This document shows, piece after piece, positions 17,799-26,350 of a DNA stretch of 36,705 bases. The position numbers and the translations under genes were made by a program. Numbering within the stretch: position 1 is the first letter of the stretch; the number at the start of each line of letters is the position of its first letter. Under the pieces are notes generated by a model. That model made no database searches. It worked only from the letters and a program-made list of their open reading frames with translations, and was not told where the DNA came from. This stretch comes from Bordetella parapertussis (GTDB lineage Bacteria; Pseudomonadota; Gammaproteobacteria; Burkholderiales; Burkholderiaceae_B), in the NCBI GenBank assembly GCA_945868195.1, contig CAMBLP010000003.1:1-36705 (forward strand). Reading direction: 5' to 3'.

Positions 17799-18323
17799 TT
17801 AAGTAGGGGTAATGAACCAACGCAGTGCCCAAGCCAAGACCAGATAGCGCCCAAATTTACCTACTGCGATATAAACCACGCAGGGCCAAAAGGGCAGTCT
17901 TAACCAGCCAGCCACTGCGCAGAGTGGGTCCCCGACGACAGGCAGCCAAGCTAACAAGAGTACCGGGGCACCATAGCGGTGCACCCATTTTTCAGCGCGG
18001 GCACGTCTAGAAGTGATGGCGGGCACGGGCTCAGGAGAGGGCGCGGGCGTGGATCCAGGGCTTGCCGCGCTCAAGCGCTTTCTCTTTCGCTGTTGCCAAC
18101 GACCAAAGATGCCATGCGCCCCAGCACCCATGGCGTAGCTGACGAGCGACCCTAGGGTGTTACCCACTGTCGCCACCAAGATCGCCGGCCAAAACATCTC
18201 CGGGAACGCCGCCAAGTACCCCAGCAGCACAGGCTCAGAACCAAGCGGCAAGATCGTTGCCGCCAGCAAGCTCACCGCAAAAACCGCCGGCAAACCCACT
18301 CCTGGCATTGACAACCAGGTCAA
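17799..18323 (-). CDS. YqaA-type (DedA/SNARE-associated) membrane protein
   Basis: A small integral membrane protein of 174 residues or slightly more. The N-terminal half has the family segment VSLLAATILPLGSEPVLLG and GNTLGSLVSYAMGAGAH. A hydrophilic linker rich in Ser, Pro and basic residues (about 75-112) separates it from VLLLAWLPVVGDPLCAVAGWL and PFWPCVVYIAVGKFGRYLV. The role of YqaA proteins is not settled; DedA relatives act in lipid flipping or membrane potential. The start is uncertain. TTG at 18323 has no ribosome binding site. Homology-like residues continue upstream to a CTG at 18347-18345 that follows GGAG with six-base spacing; the next in-frame stop lies just beyond. It is divergent from ilvA. 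Confidence 0.75.
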   Translation of the reverse strand: MTWLSMPGVGLPAVFAVSLLAATILPLGSEPVLLGYLAAFPEMFWPAILVATVGNTLGSLVSYAMGAGAHGIFGRWQQRKRKRLSAASPGSTPAPSPEPVPAITSRRARAEKWVHRYGAPVLLLAWLPVVGDPLCAVAGWLRLPFWPCVVYIAVGKFGRYLVLAWALRWFITPT

Positions 18324-18366
18324 AAAGTCTTGTGTGAGCGCGTCCAGAACAAACTCCAGTGACTAC

Positions 18367-18395
18367 AGGTCAAGTAAAAGTCCCCATGGGATAAT
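18367..18395 (+). promoter_or_regulatory. Candidate promoter for ilvA
   Basis: GATAAT at 18390-18395 matches the -10 consensus at five of six positions. The hexamer 17 bases upstream (AGGTCA, 18367-18372) is a poor -35, so an activator or an extended contact would be needed. Predicted transcription starts near 18402, giving a short leader of about 27 bases. Confidence 0.3.
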
Positions 18396-18428
18396 GTCGC
18401 ATCAGTGCGCAGTCTACTCAGGAACATC

Positions 18429-19937
18429 ATGACCACGGATTATCTCAGACGTATCCTTACTTCAAAAGTGTATGACGTTGCGGTCGAAACACCGTTGGAG
18501 TTTGCTCCCCAGCTCTCTCAACGCATCGGCAACACCGTTTTGCTCAAACGCGAGGACACGCAGTCCGTCTTTAGTTTCAAGTTGCGGGGCGCCTACAACA
18601 AAATGGCCCATTTGCCAAAGGCCGCTCTCGCGCGCGGCGTGATCGCCGCCTCCGCGGGCAATCATGCCCAAGGCGTCGCATTGTCCGCCAAGCGTCTTGG
18701 CTGCAGAGCAGTGATCGTCATGCCCACGACAACTCCGGGCGTCAAAACGGACGCCGTCCGCGCACTTGGCGCCGAGGTCGTGCTTCATGGCGATAGTTTT
18801 AGCGACGCGTATGGTCATGCACTGACCCTAGAAAAAAAACAGCAGTTGACCTTTGTGCATCCCTTTGATGACCCTGATGTTATCGCAGGCCAAGGCACGA
18901 TCGGTATGGAAATTTTGCGCCAACAGGCCGAGCCGATCGAAGCGATTTTCGTGGCGATCGGCGGTGGTGGCCTGATTAGCGGCATCGCCGCCTATGTGAA
19001 ACAAATTCGTCCTGAGATCAAAATCATCGGCGTTCAAACCATCGATTCGGATGCCATGGTACGCAGCGTGCGCGCGGGTCGACGCATCACCCTGACCGAT
19101 GTCGGGCTGTTCTCTGATGGCACCGCCGTTAAACAAGTCGGCGTTGAAACCTTTAGGCTGACTCGCGAACTGGTGGACGACTACGTTCTCGTCGACACGG
19201 ACGCTATCTGCGCTGCGATCAAAGACGTTTTTCAAGATACGCGCAGCGTCTTGGAGCCAGCGGGTGCACTCGCCCTCGCAGGCGCCAAACAATATGCCGC
19301 CGAACACAAACTCAAGGGCAAAACGCTTGTCGCGATTGCCTGCGGGGCCAACATGAATTTCGACCGTTTGCGCTTTGTCGCCGAACGTGCAGAGGTAGGT
19401 GAGGCGCGCGAAGCCATTTTTGCTGTGACGCTCCCTGAGCAGAAAGGGAGTTTCAGAGCTTTTTGCGAGCTTGTCGGGAACCGCAATGTCACCGAGTTCA
19501 ATTACCGCATTTCAGATGCAACCTCGGCCTATGTCTTTGTCGGCATCCAAGTATCCTCTTTGGGCGAGCCCAACAAAATCGCAAACAACTTCCGTAAGCA
19601 CGGCTTTGATACGCTAGACCTGACTCATGATGAAATGGCAAAGACCCATTTACGGCACATGGTGGGGGGGCGCTCAAGCCTTGCAGGCAATGAGTTGCTC
19701 TATCGTTTCGAGTTTCCTGAGCGGCCCGGTGCCTTGATGCGTTTTTTGAACTCTATGAAACCCGACTGGAACATCAGTTTGTTCCATTACCGCAATCAGG
19801 GCGCCGACTACGGTCAGGTCCTGATTGGCATCCAAGTGCCTCCAGGCAGCAAAAAAGCCTTTAAAGCCTTTCTCGAAGAAGTTGGCTACCCGCACTGGAA
19901 CGAGTCCGACAACCCAGCCTACCGCTTATTCTTGTAG
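18429..19937 (+). CDS. ilvA: Biosynthetic threonine ammonia-lyase IlvA
   Basis: IlvA deaminates threonine to 2-oxobutanoate with PLP, the first step of isoleucine synthesis. The 502-residue length is that of the biosynthetic, regulated form. The PLP lysine is K51 in FSFKLRGAYN. SAGNHAQGVA and the phosphate-binding glycine loop AIGGGGLISG follow. Two ACT-like regulatory domains fill the C-terminus, starting near IFAVTLPEQKGSF and near YRFEFPERPGALM, consistent with feedback control by isoleucine and valine. The ATG at 18429 has AGGA upstream; an in-frame GTG at 18405 is less likely. It converges with apt, with 24 bases between them, and stands apart from other branched-chain genes. Confidence 0.96.
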   Translation: MTTDYLRRILTSKVYDVAVETPLEFAPQLSQRIGNTVLLKREDTQSVFSFKLRGAYNKMAHLPKAALARGVIAASAGNHAQGVALSAKRLGCRAVIVMPTTTPGVKTDAVRALGAEVVLHGDSFSDAYGHALTLEKKQQLTFVHPFDDPDVIAGQGTIGMEILRQQAEPIEAIFVAIGGGGLISGIAAYVKQIRPEIKIIGVQTIDSDAMVRSVRAGRRITLTDVGLFSDGTAVKQVGVETFRLTRELVDDYVLVDTDAICAAIKDVFQDTRSVLEPAGALALAGAKQYAAEHKLKGKTLVAIACGANMNFDRLRFVAERAEVGEAREAIFAVTLPEQKGSFRAFCELVGNRNVTEFNYRISDATSAYVFVGIQVSSLGEPNKIANNFRKHGFDTLDLTHDEMAKTHLRHMVGGRSSLAGNELLYRFEFPERPGALMRFLNSMKPDWNISLFHYRNQGADYGQVLIGIQVPPGSKKAFKAFLEEVGYPHWNESDNPAYRLFL

Positions 19938-19961
19938 GGTTCGCTCGGGCACGACTGGAAC

Positions 19962-20528
19962 TCAGTCACCCCTAAACTGACAAACACTAAAAAAAGGTGT
20001 GTCGGTTTTAGCGATTTTGCTGGAGCCGCCAAGATCGGGGAGATCTATGATCGCAGCGGCCTCGACGACGTTGCCGCCAAGCAACTGCAACAGTTTGATG
20101 GCGGCGAGCATGGTGCCACCCGTGGCGACCAGGTCATCCACCAGTAAAACCCGCTGTCCTGGCTTGACTGCATCTTGGTGTATCTCAACCGTCGCGTCTG
20201 CGTACTCAAGGCTGTAGGACTGTGCCACGGTTTTGTGCGGCAGCTTTCCTTGTTTACGGACCGGAACAAAACCAACGCCCAAGGCATAGGCCAACGCGCT
20301 ACCAAAAATAAATCCCCTGGCATCGATGCCAACAATCACATCGATGCGTTGACGCATGTGGCGATAGACAAAAATATCGATCAGCGCACGAAACGCTCTT
20401 GGGTCTTGCAGCAGCGGAGTGATGTCACGAAACATCACGCCAGGTTTGGGCCAGTCTGGAATCGTCCGGATCAAACCTCGTACGACTTCCATCGAGTCCT
20501 GATAGGGGGCAATGATGGGCATGATCAT
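19962..20528 (-). CDS. apt: Adenine phosphoribosyltransferase
   Basis: Apt salvages adenine to AMP using PRPP. The 188-residue protein has [21 protein letters not shown] near the N-terminus, [32 protein letters not shown] in the middle, and the PRPP-binding loop [17 protein letters not shown]. The first ATG (20528) is favoured because GGAG lies nine bases upstream; a second in-frame ATG follows at 20522. It lies 46 bases downstream of purT on the same strand, so the two purine genes probably form an operon joining salvage and de novo synthesis. Confidence 0.95.
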   Translation of the reverse strand: MIMPIIAPYQDSMEVVRGLIRTIPDWPKPGVMFRDITPLLQDPRAFRALIDIFVYRHMRQRIDVIVGIDARGFIFGSALAYALGVGFVPVRKQGKLPHKTVAQSYSLEYADATVEIHQDAVKPGQRVLLVDDLVATGGTMLAAIKLLQLLGGNVVEAAAIIDLPDLGGSSKIAKTDTPFFSVCQFRGD

Positions 20529-20574
20529 TAGGTAGCGCTCCGCATGGGGTAAGCCGTAAATTAGATGAAGTAGT

Positions 20575-21843
20575 TTAAGCGGCTTTCACACGAATGGCGC
20601 CAGAAACACGCAGAGCCTTGGCGCGCGCCTGCTCTACAGATGCGCCCGTCGCCAACGCGACGCCCATGCGCCGCTTGATAAAGGACTCTGGCTTGCCGAA
20701 CAAACGCAGATCGGTCCCAGGCTCGGCCAACGCTTCGGCAACCCCTTCGTAGCGAATCGCTTTCGCTTCGATCCCGCCATAAATCACACTACTCGCTGCA
20801 GGCCCGCGCAAGGCGGTATCCACGGGCAAGCCTAACAAGGCGCGGGCATGCAGTTCAAACTCGCTCTGTCCCTGCGATACTAAGGTCACTAAGCCGGTAT
20901 CATGCGGGCGCGGGCTCACCTCAGAGAACCAAACCTCGTCACCCGAGACGAACAACTCCACGCCAAACAAACCTTGTCCGCCCAAATTGTCTGTCACCTT
21001 GCGTGCGATTTGTTGCGCTCGCTCAAGCGCCCGAGGCGACATCGGTTGAGGTTGCCAGCTTTCTACATAATCTCCCCCGACCTGCAGATGGCCGATCGGT
21101 TCGCAAAAGTGTGTCTCGACCTGCCCGTTCGGACCTCGAGCGCGAACGGTCAGCAGCGTAATTTCGTATTCAAAATCGATAAACCCCTCGACAATAATGC
21201 GGCTGCCCTCGACCCGGGCCCCTTCTTTGGCGATATTCCAGGCGGACGCGATATCCTCTGGGCCGCGCAAGACGGACTGACCCTTGCCAGACGAAGACAT
21301 GACAGGCTTGACTAAGCAGGGAAAGCCGACTGCGGCGGTTGCCTGCGCCAAAGACGCTAAGGAATCCGCAAAGCGATAAGTCGAAGTCGGTAATCCGAGT
21401 GTTTCCGCAGCGAGTCGGCGAATACCTTCGCGGTTCATGGTGAGTTGCGCCGCACGGGCTGTGGGCGTGACGCGCACCATACCGACAGCCTCAAGCTCGA
21501 CTAACAAATCCGTGGCAATCGCCTCGATTTCAGGCACGATTAAGTGGGGCTGCTCTTTTTCAATCACCGCGCGCAAGGCGACTTTGTCTGTCATCGCCAC
21601 CACATAGGCTCTGTGCGCGACCTGTTGTCCGGGAGCATCGGCATAGCGGTCGACCGCGATGACCTCGACCCCTAGACGCTGAAGGGCAAAAATGACCTCT
21701 TTACCCAGCTCGCCGGCCCCCAACAACATCACCCTGAGCGCCGCACCCGACAAAGGAGTGCCAAAAACAGCCGCGTAAGGCGCGAGAGCCGACGCAGGAG
21801 ACCCGGCAGTTGCAGCAGATGAAATATTCACGGGTGTTGTCAT
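20575..21843 (-). CDS. purT: Formate-dependent phosphoribosylglycinamide formyltransferase PurT
   Basis: PurT uses ATP and formate to formylate GAR in de novo purine synthesis, replacing the folate-dependent PurN step. The 422-residue ATP-grasp enzyme contains [30 protein letters not shown] near the N-terminus, [15 protein letters not shown] in the ATP-binding loop, and [24 protein letters not shown] with metal and substrate ligands. The ATG at 21843 is chosen over an in-frame start at 21966, which would overlap the divergent kdsD and add 41 atypical residues. The ribosome binding site is weak. Apt follows on the same strand. Confidence 0.95.
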   Translation of the reverse strand: MTTPVNISSAATAGSPASALAPYAAVFGTPLSGAALRVMLLGAGELGKEVIFALQRLGVEVIAVDRYADAPGQQVAHRAYVVAMTDKVALRAVIEKEQPHLIVPEIEAIATDLLVELEAVGMVRVTPTARAAQLTMNREGIRRLAAETLGLPTSTYRFADSLASLAQATAAVGFPCLVKPVMSSSGKGQSVLRGPEDIASAWNIAKEGARVEGSRIIVEGFIDFEYEITLLTVRARGPNGQVETHFCEPIGHLQVGGDYVESWQPQPMSPRALERAQQIARKVTDNLGGQGLFGVELFVSGDEVWFSEVSPRPHDTGLVTLVSQGQSEFELHARALLGLPVDTALRGPAASSVIYGGIEAKAIRYEGVAEALAEPGTDLRLFGKPESFIKRRMGVALATGASVEQARAKALRVSGAIRVKAA

Positions 21844-21951
21844 GAAAATCCAGGGAAGGAGACACAGAGGCGCCAGATTGCCACAGCGCGTACCCCAACG
21901 CAACTGCACCCAAAATCCGCATATCAGACCTGAAACGATTAAACTTGGGAT

Positions 21952-22989
21952 ATGTCCTCTAAGCACTCACCTAAAACTACGCCGCGCTATACACGCGACG
22001 ACCCGACCGACGTTGGCAGCCCTCACGCAGCGGCGCTGGCATCGGCCGAACGCACCCTCACGCTCGAGGCTCAAGCCATTCTTGAGCTTAAAAGCCGCCT
22101 CGACGCGAGCTTTACAGAGGCCGTCGCACTGATCTTGGGCTGCTCCGGACGCGTGGTCGTGTGCGGCTTGGGCAAAACAGGTCATATCGCCCGCAAAATC
22201 GCAGCGACCTTCGCCTCCACGGGGACACCGTCTTTTTTCTTGCACGCTGCCGAGGCCATCCATGGCGACATCGGCATGCTGGGCGGGCAAGACCTCCTCA
22301 TCGCTCTGTCTTATTCCGGTAACGGTCAAGAACTACTCACCATTTTGCCCGCGGCGCACCGCTTAGGCGTCAAGGTCATCGCCATCACGGGCAACACGCA
22401 ATCTGAGCTCGCGAAACTTGCCGAAGTCCACCTCGATATCAGTGTGGCGCAAGAAGCCTGCCCACTCAATCTCGCCCCAACAGCAAGCACCACCACCGCC
22501 CTCGCTTTAGGTGATGCGCTTGCTGTGGCCTGCCTTGAAGCGCGCGGTTTTGGTCATGAGGATTTTGCCCGTTCGCACCCCGGAGGCGCGCTTGGCAGAC
22601 GCCTATTGCTGCGTGTTTCAGATGTGATGCGCCGTGGCGACGCCGTACCCTCCGTTACGGCCGACGCCACTATATTTCAAGCCTTAGAAGAAATCTCTCG
22701 AAAAGGGATGGGCATGACCTCCGTACTCGATGCCCATGGTAGTGCCGTCGGCATCTTTACCGATGGAGACCTGCGTCGCTTGATCGAGCGCAAGGGCGAC
22801 CTGCGCAATATACTGGTCACAGAAGGCATGTCACGCAGCCCGCGACATATTGCTGCCGAGGCTTTAGCCGTCGATGCCGCCACCCTGATGGACCGCCACC
22901 GCCTCAACCAAATGCTGGTCGCTGATGCAAATGGCAAACTCGTAGGCGCCCTGCACATGCATGACCTGATGGCCGCCAAGGTTGTTTGA
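21952..22989 (+). CDS. kdsD: Arabinose-5-phosphate isomerase KdsD (KpsF/GutQ family)
   Basis: KdsD interconverts ribulose 5-phosphate and arabinose 5-phosphate, the first committed step toward Kdo. The 345-residue protein has an N-terminal SIS domain (about 50-190) with [42 protein letters not shown] and [10 protein letters not shown]. Two CBS domains follow, around 218-275 and 285-340. It starts a plus-strand LPS cluster with kdsC, lptC, lptA and lptB and is divergent from purT with 108 bases between. The ATG at 21952 has only a weak upstream GGGA. A GutQ-type paralogue function is unlikely given the kdsC neighbour. Confidence 0.94.
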   Translation: MSSKHSPKTTPRYTRDDPTDVGSPHAAALASAERTLTLEAQAILELKSRLDASFTEAVALILGCSGRVVVCGLGKTGHIARKIAATFASTGTPSFFLHAAEAIHGDIGMLGGQDLLIALSYSGNGQELLTILPAAHRLGVKVIAITGNTQSELAKLAEVHLDISVAQEACPLNLAPTASTTTALALGDALAVACLEARGFGHEDFARSHPGGALGRRLLLRVSDVMRRGDAVPSVTADATIFQALEEISRKGMGMTSVLDAHGSAVGIFTDGDLRRLIERKGDLRNILVTEGMSRSPRHIAAEALAVDAATLMDRHRLNQMLVADANGKLVGALHMHDLMAAKVV

Positions 22990-22999
22990 GATAACGTCC

Positions 23000-23599
23000 A
23001 TGAATAAACCCCATTTCATTGCCCATCCTGCCGAAGCACTGGTGCTGGCCCGTATCCCCGCCACCCTGCGAGAGCGCCTGGCGCAAATCAAACTGATGGT
23101 GTTCGATGTCGATGGCGTGCTGACAGACGGTAGTCTTTGGTACGGTGAACAAGGTGAAATGTTCAAGCGCTTTAACGCACTCGACGGTCATGGTTTAAAG
23201 ATGCTCACAACCAGCGGCATCAAAGTCGCACTGGTAACCGGTCGCGAAGGCCCAATCGTCGATCGCCGGGCCGCTGAACTGGGACTCGGGGACATCCTGC
23301 AAAACGTCCGCGACAAAGGCGCCGTGTTGAATCAGCTTGCAGCACGACACCACCTTTCGCTCGAAGAATCTGGCTTTATGGGCGATGATCTGATCGATTT
23401 GCCCGCCATGCAGCGCGCCGGTTTTGCCGCAAGCGTCCCAGACGCACCCGCCTATATCACCCAGGCCGCCCACTGGACCGCGAGCAAAGCAGGCGGAAAA
23501 GGTGCCGTGCGTGAATGTTGCGACTTAATCTTAGCCTCTCAAGGTCGACTCGGACACTTTTTTCAACCAGGGCGTCTAGGCCCTGGCACCATTCAATAA
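23000..23599 (+). CDS. kdsC: 3-deoxy-manno-octulosonate-8-phosphatase KdsC
   Basis: KdsC dephosphorylates Kdo-8-phosphate to Kdo. The 199-residue HAD-family phosphatase shows MVFDVDGVLTDG with the nucleophile and acid/base aspartates D36 and D38, LVTGREGPIVDRRAAELG, and FMGDDLIDLPAM as motif III. It has the cap-less C0 architecture of tetrameric KdsC. The ATG at 23000 gives the expected N-terminus; an alternative TTG at 22982 overlaps the kdsD stop and is possible. The gene lies between kdsD and lptC. Confidence 0.93.
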   Translation: MNKPHFIAHPAEALVLARIPATLRERLAQIKLMVFDVDGVLTDGSLWYGEQGEMFKRFNALDGHGLKMLTTSGIKVALVTGREGPIVDRRAAELGLGDILQNVRDKGAVLNQLAARHHLSLEESGFMGDDLIDLPAMQRAGFAASVPDAPAYITQAAHWTASKAGGKGAVRECCDLILASQGRLGHFFQPGRLGPGTIQ

Positions 23600-23609
23600 C
23601 CCCGACCCC

Positions 23610-24212
23610 ATGAAAGAACGCGCCTCCATTGTCATCTCGATTTTCATCCTCACTTTGTTGGTGATGGGGACGTGGTGGGCGGCCGACTACTCTCAGCGTG
23701 CGGTCCAGATTGATCCCCCGAGCCGCCTGACCCACGAGCGCGACACCTGGGCAAAAAAAATCGTCTTGGTGCGGACCAATGACAAAGGGATTGTCATTCA
23801 TCGCCTCGAGGGCGATCTGATGGAACACTTTCCTGACGACAAATCCTACGAGCTTCAGGCTCCGCGTGCTTATGCCCTCAAAGAAGAAAACCCACTCACG
23901 GTCGCCACCTCCAAAATCGCATTTATTTACGATGAAGGCGATCGGATTATCATGCGCGGAGACGCTGTGCTGCTGCGCCTAGGCGATACCGAACGACAGC
24001 CACTCAATTTTCGCAGCGAAGAGATCACACTGTTAGTGGATAAAGACCTCGCCTACACCGACCTACCCGCCGTTGCCACAAGCGGTCGTTCCAAAATGTC
24101 CGGTTTAGGGATGCGTTTTAACAATGCCACGCAACAATTGGACGTATTCAAATCAACAGATGTCGACATCGCCCCCAAAGACCAGCGCGAGGGCGCCGAG
24201 CCTCCTGCATAA
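23610..24212 (+). CDS. lptC: LPS export ABC transporter periplasmic protein LptC
   Basis: LptC links the inner-membrane LptBFG extractor to the periplasmic LptA bridge. The 200-residue protein has one N-terminal membrane anchor (ASIVISIFILTLLVMGTWW, about 4-22). A periplasmic beta-jellyroll region follows, with HRLEGDLMEHFPDDKSYELQAPRA and TSGRSKMSGLGMRFNN near the end, matching the LptC/OstA-like fold. Its stop overlaps the lptA start at base 24212. It begins ten bases after the kdsC stop without a clear ribosome binding site. Confidence 0.9.
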   Translation: MKERASIVISIFILTLLVMGTWWAADYSQRAVQIDPPSRLTHERDTWAKKIVLVRTNDKGIVIHRLEGDLMEHFPDDKSYELQAPRAYALKEENPLTVATSKIAFIYDEGDRIIMRGDAVLLRLGDTERQPLNFRSEEITLLVDKDLAYTDLPAVATSGRSKMSGLGMRFNNATQQLDVFKSTDVDIAPKDQREGAEPPA

Positions 24213-24898
24213 TGAGCCAATCCATGATTTTTAAACTCGCCCTGCCCTTTCTTTGCAAGCTCCTCTTTCTTGGATCCGTTGCCTCCGCTCAGGCGCAAAT
24301 CGCCGCCGCGCCCGCAAATTCTACGAGCGCGACACCGGTCACTCCCGTCGAAGAGCCCAGCACCATGATTTTGTCTGATACGCTGCGCTATGACGACAGC
24401 AAAAAAGAAAGCACCTTTACCGGCAAGGTTGTGATGACCCGAGGTCTGCTAACACTAAGCTCCGACGTGTTGGCCATGCGCGAGGATGCCGAAGGCAACC
24501 AGTACGGGATCGCGACAGCTGACCCCGGCAAGCGTGTCTTCATTCGTCAAGTTCGACCTGAAAACTTTGAGGTCCTCGAGGGTGTCGGCCTCAAGGCAGA
24601 CTACAACGGCAAAAATGAAACGTTTGATTTAATTGGTCAGGCCGTGGTCACCCGCTACATCTGTGGCAAACATTTCGACACAGTCAGTGGGCAGCAAGTC
24701 CGCTACAACCAAAAAACAGATGTCTATCAGGCATTCTCTGGTCCCGACTCCTTTAATCCAGACGGACGCGTGCGCTCGGTCGCACAACCCAAAGCCCGCA
24801 CTGAAGCTGCCGTTGCAGCCTGCCGTGCCGCGCAAGCTGACAATCCAACACAGTTATTTATGCCCGTCAGCCCTCCCGCTGTGGCGCCTCGCCCCTAA
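24212..24898 (+). CDS. lptA: LPS transport periplasmic protein LptA
   Basis: LptA forms the periplasmic bridge that carries LPS to the outer-membrane LptDE complex. The 228-residue protein has a signal peptide (about 1-28, ending SAQAQ) and an OstA-like domain with LRYDDSKKESTFTGKVVMTRGLLTLSSDVLAMRED and ADYNGKNETFDLIGQAVVTR. The C-terminal tail is rich in Ala and Pro and looks disordered. The ATG at 24212 overlaps the lptC stop. A start at 24224 (second Met) is also possible. lptB follows after 25 bases. Confidence 0.92.
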   Translation: MSQSMIFKLALPFLCKLLFLGSVASAQAQIAAAPANSTSATPVTPVEEPSTMILSDTLRYDDSKKESTFTGKVVMTRGLLTLSSDVLAMREDAEGNQYGIATADPGKRVFIRQVRPENFEVLEGVGLKADYNGKNETFDLIGQAVVTRYICGKHFDTVSGQQVRYNQKTDVYQAFSGPDSFNPDGRVRSVAQPKARTEAAVAACRAAQADNPTQLFMPVSPPAVAPRP

Positions 24899-24923
24899 TA
24901 CCCAAAGACACCAAAGCTTCTCC

Positions 24924-25715
24924 ATGCAAACATCGCACGCCCCCTCCAACTTTGATTCACAAGCCCTTTCGACGCCCGGACAACTGAGCGCAACGGGTCT
25001 GCGCAAATCCTATGGCGGTCGGATGGTGGTGCAAGACGTGTCCATCTCAGTTAAAAGCGGTGAAGTCGTGGGTCTACTCGGTCCCAACGGCGCTGGAAAA
25101 ACCACAAGTTTTTATATGATTGTTGGGTTGGTGGCCGCTGATGCAGGCCGGATTGAAATCGACGATACCGTCATCAGCAGTATGCCAATCCACAAACGCG
25201 CGCGCCTCGGGCTCTCCTACCTGCCCCAAGACGCCTCTGTATTTAGACGTCTGACCGTCGAAGAAAATATTCGCGCCGTGCTCGAACTTCAAATCGATAA
25301 CGATGGCAAAAAATTCTCTTCAAAAAAAATTGAGGAGCAACTTGATTCCTTGCTCGATGAGTTACAAATCACCCACATCCGTCGCAGCAATGCGCTCTCC
25401 CTCTCGGGTGGCGAGCGGCGGCGCGTCGAAATCTCGCGTGCGCTTGCCACACGGCCTCGCTTCATTTTGCTGGACGAACCTTTTGCAGGCGTTGACCCGA
25501 TCGCAGTGATTGAAATTCAACGCATCGTGCGCTTTCTTAAAAGCCGCGGCATCGGCGTGCTGATTACCGACCACAATGTTCGTGAAACTCTGGGGATTTG
25601 CGATCGCGCCTACATCATTAGCGAAGGCAAAGTGTTGACGACGGGACAGCCCGAGGACATCATTAACGACGCTTCGGTGCGTCGCGTCTATTTGGGCGAA
25701 CACTTCAAGATGTAA
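24924..25715 (+). CDS. lptB: LPS export ABC transporter ATP-binding protein LptB
   Basis: LptB is the cytoplasmic ATPase that powers LPS extraction with LptFG. In the 263-residue protein, Walker A is GPNGAGKT (53-60), the Q-loop is YLPQDASVF (99-107), the ABC signature is LSGGE (160-164), Walker B is ILLDEP (181-186) and the switch histidine is H217 in ITDHNV. The N-terminus is about 20 residues longer than E. coli LptB. The ATG at 24924 is chosen because longer in-frame starts lie inside lptA. Unlike the common proteobacterial order, no rpoN follows; hpf is next. Confidence 0.95.
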   Translation: MQTSHAPSNFDSQALSTPGQLSATGLRKSYGGRMVVQDVSISVKSGEVVGLLGPNGAGKTTSFYMIVGLVAADAGRIEIDDTVISSMPIHKRARLGLSYLPQDASVFRRLTVEENIRAVLELQIDNDGKKFSSKKIEEQLDSLLDELQITHIRRSNALSLSGGERRRVEISRALATRPRFILLDEPFAGVDPIAVIEIQRIVRFLKSRGIGVLITDHNVRETLGICDRAYIISEGKVLTTGQPEDIINDASVRRVYLGEHFKM

Positions 25716-25780
25716 GGAAAGTTTTGTCTTAGATCAATCATTCATCATTTACACCCTTGCTTTCTTTGGCCAAGTCATTA

Positions 25781-25804
25781 AACTAAAAATGTGACAATTT
25801 AGTT
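25781..25804. repeat. Inverted repeat between lptB and hpf
   Basis: AACTAAA (25781-25787) and TTTAGTT (25798-25804) are perfect inverted arms around a ten-base AT-rich spacer. The repeat lies about 85 bases upstream of hpf in the 173-base gap where rpoN is often found. It could be an operator or a weak hairpin. A second small hairpin, AAGTG-TTTG-CACTT, lies at 25846-25859 in the same leader. Confidence 0.35.
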
Positions 25805-25888
25805 AAAGGAGCGCCCCACTAAACCTCTGCACGTCAAACCGTTGTAAGTGTTTGCACTTCGTTCTATCCCTTTAATGGAGAGTACGCA

Positions 25889-26215
25889 ATGAATCTGAAC
25901 ATGACTGGTCACCATCTTGACGTCACACCTGCCATCCGGGCATACATTCACACAAAGATGTCGCGCGTCGTGCGCCACTTTGATCACGTGATCGATACAC
26001 AGGTCTTTCTGTCGCTCGAACCTCTAAAGCACCGAGCGGAATTAACCCTTCACATTCGAGGCAAAGACATCCATTGCGAAGCCTCTGAGGACAACTTGTA
26101 CGCAGCGATTGACTTACTCGTCGACAAAGTCGACCGTAAAGTCTTGCAACACAAGTCACGTACCCAAGACCATCACCATGTGTCCGTTAAGCGACAAATC
26201 TTCGAGACTGCATAA
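25889..26215 (+). CDS. hpf: Ribosome hibernation-promoting factor, short form (HPF)
   Basis: HPF binds the 30S subunit near the tRNA and mRNA sites and promotes inactive ribosome dimers in stationary phase. The 108-residue protein is the short form, a single S30AE domain without the long-HPF C-terminal extension. It has TGHHLDVTPAIRAYIHTKMSRVVRHFDHVID, the basic and acidic pattern of the family, and DNLYAAIDLLVDKVDRKVLQHKSR near the end. The ribosome binding site is GGAG, eight bases before the ATG. A strong terminator follows at 26247-26275, so it is probably a single-gene transcript from the upstream gap. Confidence 0.93.
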   Translation: MNLNMTGHHLDVTPAIRAYIHTKMSRVVRHFDHVIDTQVFLSLEPLKHRAELTLHIRGKDIHCEASEDNLYAAIDLLVDKVDRKVLQHKSRTQDHHHVSVKRQIFETA

Positions 26216-26246
26216 AATTTAGATCGCAAGCGCCGACAGGCGCATC

Positions 26247-26275
26247 AAAATGCCTGCCACTTTGGCGGGCATTTT
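26247..26275 (+). terminator. Intrinsic terminator after hpf
   Basis: TGCCTGCC (26251-26258) pairs with GGCGGGCA (26264-26271), with one T-G wobble and a five-base loop. The stem is flanked by AAAA and followed by TTTTT, extending it to 26247-26275. It should end hpf transcripts. A small hairpin, GCGCC-GACA-GGCGC, lies just upstream at 26230-26243. Confidence 0.8.
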
Positions 26276-26337
26276 TAATGCGGCAGATTGTTTCGTAGGC
26301 CTCAACAGAGCGAACCTGATCTGGCTGCACTGCAGCA

Positions 26338-26343
26338 TATAAT
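26338..26343 (+). promoter_or_regulatory. Consensus -10 box immediately upstream of ptsN
   Basis: A perfect TATAAT lies at 26338-26343, only seven bases before the ptsN ATG. No good -35 hexamer is present at 16-18 bases' distance. If used, transcription would start at or within a base or two of the ATG, giving a leaderless mRNA; no ribosome binding site is visible before this ATG. Confidence 0.45.
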
Positions 26344-26350
26344 CAAAAGC

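Noticed and set aside
21844..21966. A 41-residue N-terminal extension of purT
   Set aside because: It would overlap kdsD and the intergenic region; the ATG at 21843 better fits PurT length.
24633..24923. A 97-residue N-terminal extension of lptB
   Set aside because: It lies within lptA in another frame and has no ABC-protein character; the ATG at 24924 gives a normal LptB.
25716..25888. Sigma-54 promoter upstream of hpf
   Set aside because: No GG-N10-GC arrangement with the TGGCAC/TTGC elements could be found.
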